Position numbers and translations under genes: made by a program. A stretch of 64,000 nt of DNA from Rhodococcus sp. X156 (GTDB taxonomy: Bacteria; Actinomycetota; Actinomycetes; Mycobacteriales; Mycobacteriaceae), in the NCBI RefSeq assembly GCF_004006015.1, contig NZ_CP034766.1, forward strand, positions 2,823,001-2,887,000. The letters are read 5' to 3'. Shown here one piece after another: positions 62,163 to 64,000 of this stretch. How positions within the stretch are numbered: position 1 is the first letter of the stretch; each line of letters begins with the position of its first letter. The notes beneath the pieces are model-generated. The model made no database searches. It had not been told where the DNA came from and saw only the letters and a list, made by a program, of their open reading frames with translations.

Positions 62163-63316
62163 GCTTGCTGCACGACGAGCACCCGTCGGCGTCCCGTCCG
62201 GCCGGTGCCACCCTTGCCGGGGCGCTTCGTCCGGACGGGGCGCTGACGACGGTCGACCTCGGCCCGCTGACGCTGGAGAGCGGCGTCGAGCTGGCCGAGG
62301 TGACCGTGGCCCTGCAGAGCTGGGGCACCCTGAACGCCACCGCCAGCAACGCCGTGCTGGTGCTGCACGCCCTCACCGGTGACTCCCACGTCACCGGCCC
62401 GGTCAGCCCGGAGCACCCCTCCCCCGGGTGGTGGAGCGGGTTGGTCGGCCCCGGCGCGGCGCTGGACACCGACGAGTGGTGCGTCATCGCCCCCAACGTG
62501 CTGGGCGGCTGCCGGGGCACCACCGGACCGTCCTCCCTCGCACCGGACGGCAAGGCGTGGGGCTCGCGCTTCCCCGCCATCACCATCCGCGACCAGGTGG
62601 CCATGGAGGCTGCCCTGGCCGACCGGCTGGGCGTCCCCCGCTTCGCCGCGGTGATGGGTGGCTCCATGGGGGGGATGCGCGCCCTGGAGTGGGTGGTGGG
62701 CCACCCCGACCGGGTGGGCGCGGCGCTGGTGCTGGCCACCGGGGCACGGGCCACCGCCGACCAGATCGGCACCCAGTCCGCCCAGATCCTGGCCATCACC
62801 TCCGACCCGGACTGGCAGGGCGGGGACTACCACGGCACCGGCCGCAGCCCGCGCACCGGCCTGGGCCTGGCCCGGCGCATCGCGCACCTCAGCTACCGCG
62901 CCGAGCACGAGCTGGACAGCCGCTTCGCCAACCTGCCCCAGGAGGGGGAGGACCCCGCCGAGGGTGGGCGCTACGCGGTGCAGAGCTACCTCGACCACCA
63001 GGCCGCCAAGCTGGTGCAGCGCTTCGACGCCGGCAGCTACGTGCGGCTGACCGACTCGATGAACTCCTACGACGTGGGTCGCGGCCGGGGTGGGGTGGCC
63101 GCGGCGCTGCGCGGCGTGCGCCGACCGGTGGTGGTCGGCGGCATCGACTCCGACCGGCTCTACCCGCTGCGGCTGCAGGCCGAGCTGGCCGAGGGGCTGC
63201 CCACCTGCGACCGGCTGCGGGTGATCACCTCGGAGTTCGGCCACGACGGGTTCCTGCTGGAGGCCGATGCGGTCAGCGAGCTCATCCAGGAGACCCTGGC
63301 GCGCTCCGCGGACTAG
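62159..63316 (+). CDS. metX: Homoserine O-acetyltransferase
   Basis: 385 residues, alpha/beta hydrolase fold. Transfers acetyl from acetyl-CoA to homoserine for methionine synthesis. Nucleophile Ser169 in [22 protein letters not shown], Asp in DSDRLYP and His in FGHDGFL complete the triad. GTG 62159 overlaps metZ. Same order as in M. tuberculosis. Confidence 0.95.
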   Translation: MSLLHDEHPSASRPAGATLAGALRPDGALTTVDLGPLTLESGVELAEVTVALQSWGTLNATASNAVLVLHALTGDSHVTGPVSPEHPSPGWWSGLVGPGAALDTDEWCVIAPNVLGGCRGTTGPSSLAPDGKAWGSRFPAITIRDQVAMEAALADRLGVPRFAAVMGGSMGGMRALEWVVGHPDRVGAALVLATGARATADQIGTQSAQILAITSDPDWQGGDYHGTGRSPRTGLGLARRIAHLSYRAEHELDSRFANLPQEGEDPAEGGRYAVQSYLDHQAAKLVQRFDAGSYVRLTDSMNSYDVGRGRGGVAAALRGVRRPVVVGGIDSDRLYPLRLQAELAEGLPTCDRLRVITSEFGHDGFLLEADAVSELIQETLARSAD

Positions 63317-63328
63317 CCCTGGGTGGCG

Positions 63329-63613
63329 CTAGACCGTGCCCAGCGCATCGATCGAGCCGGCCAGGGCGAGCACGGCCACGCCGAACGCCGCGTAGGTGAG
63401 CACGTCCACCGGGCGCTGGCGCACCGCCAGCAGGCCCACCTGGTCGTCGCGCAGCACGGCCCGCAGCGCGGCGCCCACCAGCATGGCCGCACCCAGCACG
63501 ATGGCGCCGCGGCGCCAGCGGTCGGTGAGCACGAATCCGCCGGCGACCAGCACCATCAGCACCACGGTCACGAACGGCCAGTGCAGGGTGCGCAGCCGCG
63601 CCGCGAGCGCCAT
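63329..63613 (-). CDS. DUF3017 family membrane protein
   Basis: 94 residues with three predicted helices (about 12-30, 36-53 and 72-90). VRQRPVDVLTYAAFGVAVLALA near the C terminus is typical of DUF3017. Function unknown. ATG shares TGATG with the folD stop, as in M. tuberculosis (Rv3355c next to folD). Confidence 0.82.
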   Translation of the reverse strand: MALAARLRTLHWPFVTVVLMVLVAGGFVLTDRWRRGAIVLGAAMLVGAALRAVLRDDQVGLLAVRQRPVDVLTYAAFGVAVLALAGSIDALGTV

Positions 63614-64000
63614 CAGCCGCGCTGCGAGGCCAGGATCGCCTCGGCCCGCTCGACCACGTTGACCAGCAGCATGGCGCGGGTCATCAGGCCCACGCCGCCG
63701 GGGTTGGGCGAGAGGAAGTTGGCGACCTCGGCCACGTCCTTGGCGACGTCACCCACCAGGCCGGCCTCGGTGCGAGTGACCCCCACGTCCAGCACCGCCG
63801 CGCCGGGGCGGACCATGTCCGCGGTGACCAGCCCGGGCACCCCGGCGGCCGCCACCACGATGTCGGCACGGGAGACCTCTGCGGCCAGGTCGCGGGTTCC
63901 GGTGTGGCACAGGGTGACGGTGGCGTTCTCGGTGCGCCGGGTGAGCAGCAGCCCCAGCGGACGGCCGACGGTGATGCCGCGCCCGACCACCACCACCTTG
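63613..64000 (-). CDS. folD: Bifunctional methylenetetrahydrofolate dehydrogenase/cyclohydrolase FolD (3' part)
   Basis: C-terminal part only, about 128 residues; the gene continues past the right edge. [18 protein letters not shown] at the visible start is the NADP-binding loop, followed by [10 protein letters not shown] and [17 protein letters not shown]. FolD interconverts one-carbon tetrahydrofolate forms. Confidence 0.94.
   Translation of the reverse strand, partial: KVVVVGRGITVGRPLGLLLTRRTENATVTLCHTGTRDLAAEVSRADIVVAAAGVPGLVTADMVRPGAAVLDVGVTRTEAGLVGDVAKDVAEVANFLSPNPGGVGLMTRAMLLVNVVERAEAILASQRG

Overview
This is a 64 kb stretch of chromosome from a high-GC Gram-positive bacterium. GTG starts, stop/start overlaps such as GTGA and ATGA, and about 70% GC point to an actinobacterium. 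Much of the gene order follows, from memory, the Mycobacterium tuberculosis block from about Rv3274c to Rv3356c: fadE25, purE, purK, GtrA, PH-domain gene, birA, accD5, accE5, maf, sseA, sufE, accA3, glpD2, lpdA, Rv3304-like, amidohydrolase, deoD, pmmB, upp, Rv3311-like, add, sdhCDAB, trpS, icd, metC, metX, DUF3017, folD. I therefore place it in Mycobacteriales or a close relative such as Pseudonocardiales. I cannot name the genus. No phage, insertion sequence, CRISPR array, tRNA or rRNA was seen; this is core chromosome with a few accessory insertions.

Layout. 1-3666: a GAF protein, an epoxide-hydrolase-like enzyme, a double-hotdog thioesterase and a double SnoaL-like protein. 3667-6807: a sulfide/persulfide detoxification operon (metallo-beta-lactamase fused to two rhodanese domains, membrane rhodanese, TauE/SafE exporter) behind two CsoR/CstR-type palindromes and a decayed rhodanese tail. 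6925-16785: fadE, purEK, gtrA, then a minus-strand run birA, PH protein, response regulator, histidine kinase, and a divergent accD, accE, maf operon. The accD reading frame is broken by an apparent one-base deletion near 15053. 16919-22757: a secreted beta-propeller protein, sseA, sufE, a quinone oxidoreductase and the biotinylated carboxylase subunit. 22864-29952: a GNAT acetyltransferase, a glycerol block (glpD, glpF, divergent glpK) and lpdA. 29949-35542: amidohydrolase, enoyl-CoA hydratase family protein, hydrolase, reductases and an aquaporin. 35553-40797: the methylmalonyl-CoA mutase operon mutA, mutB, meaB. 40896-50584: nucleoside salvage (purine nucleoside phosphorylase, pmmB, upp, add) interrupted by an ECF sigma, ogt, alkB repair operon. 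50821-54278: succinate dehydrogenase. 54356-60523: membrane proteins, trpS, xthA, a DivIVA protein, and divergent icd and mdh. 60524-64000: SAM-IV riboswitch, metZ, metX, DUF3017 and the 3' part of folD.

How it fits together. The carboxylase subunits (accA3, accD, accE, with BirA as biotin ligase) and MutAB/MeaB can carry propionyl-CoA to succinyl-CoA, which feeds succinate dehydrogenase; icd and mdh add two more TCA steps. Glycerol enters through GlpF, GlpK and GlpD. Sulfur appears three times: the persulfide operon, sseA/sufE, and sulfhydrylation of homoserine under SAM-IV control.

The most interesting signals are the metZ leader, where a SAM-IV riboswitch is followed by a five-codon, two-cysteine open frame with an ideal Shine-Dalgarno; the operator pair and rhodanese fossil of the sulfide operon; the broken accD; the sigma factor, Ogt, AlkB cluster; and a recurring TAnnnT-N7-start arrangement that suggests leaderless mRNAs.
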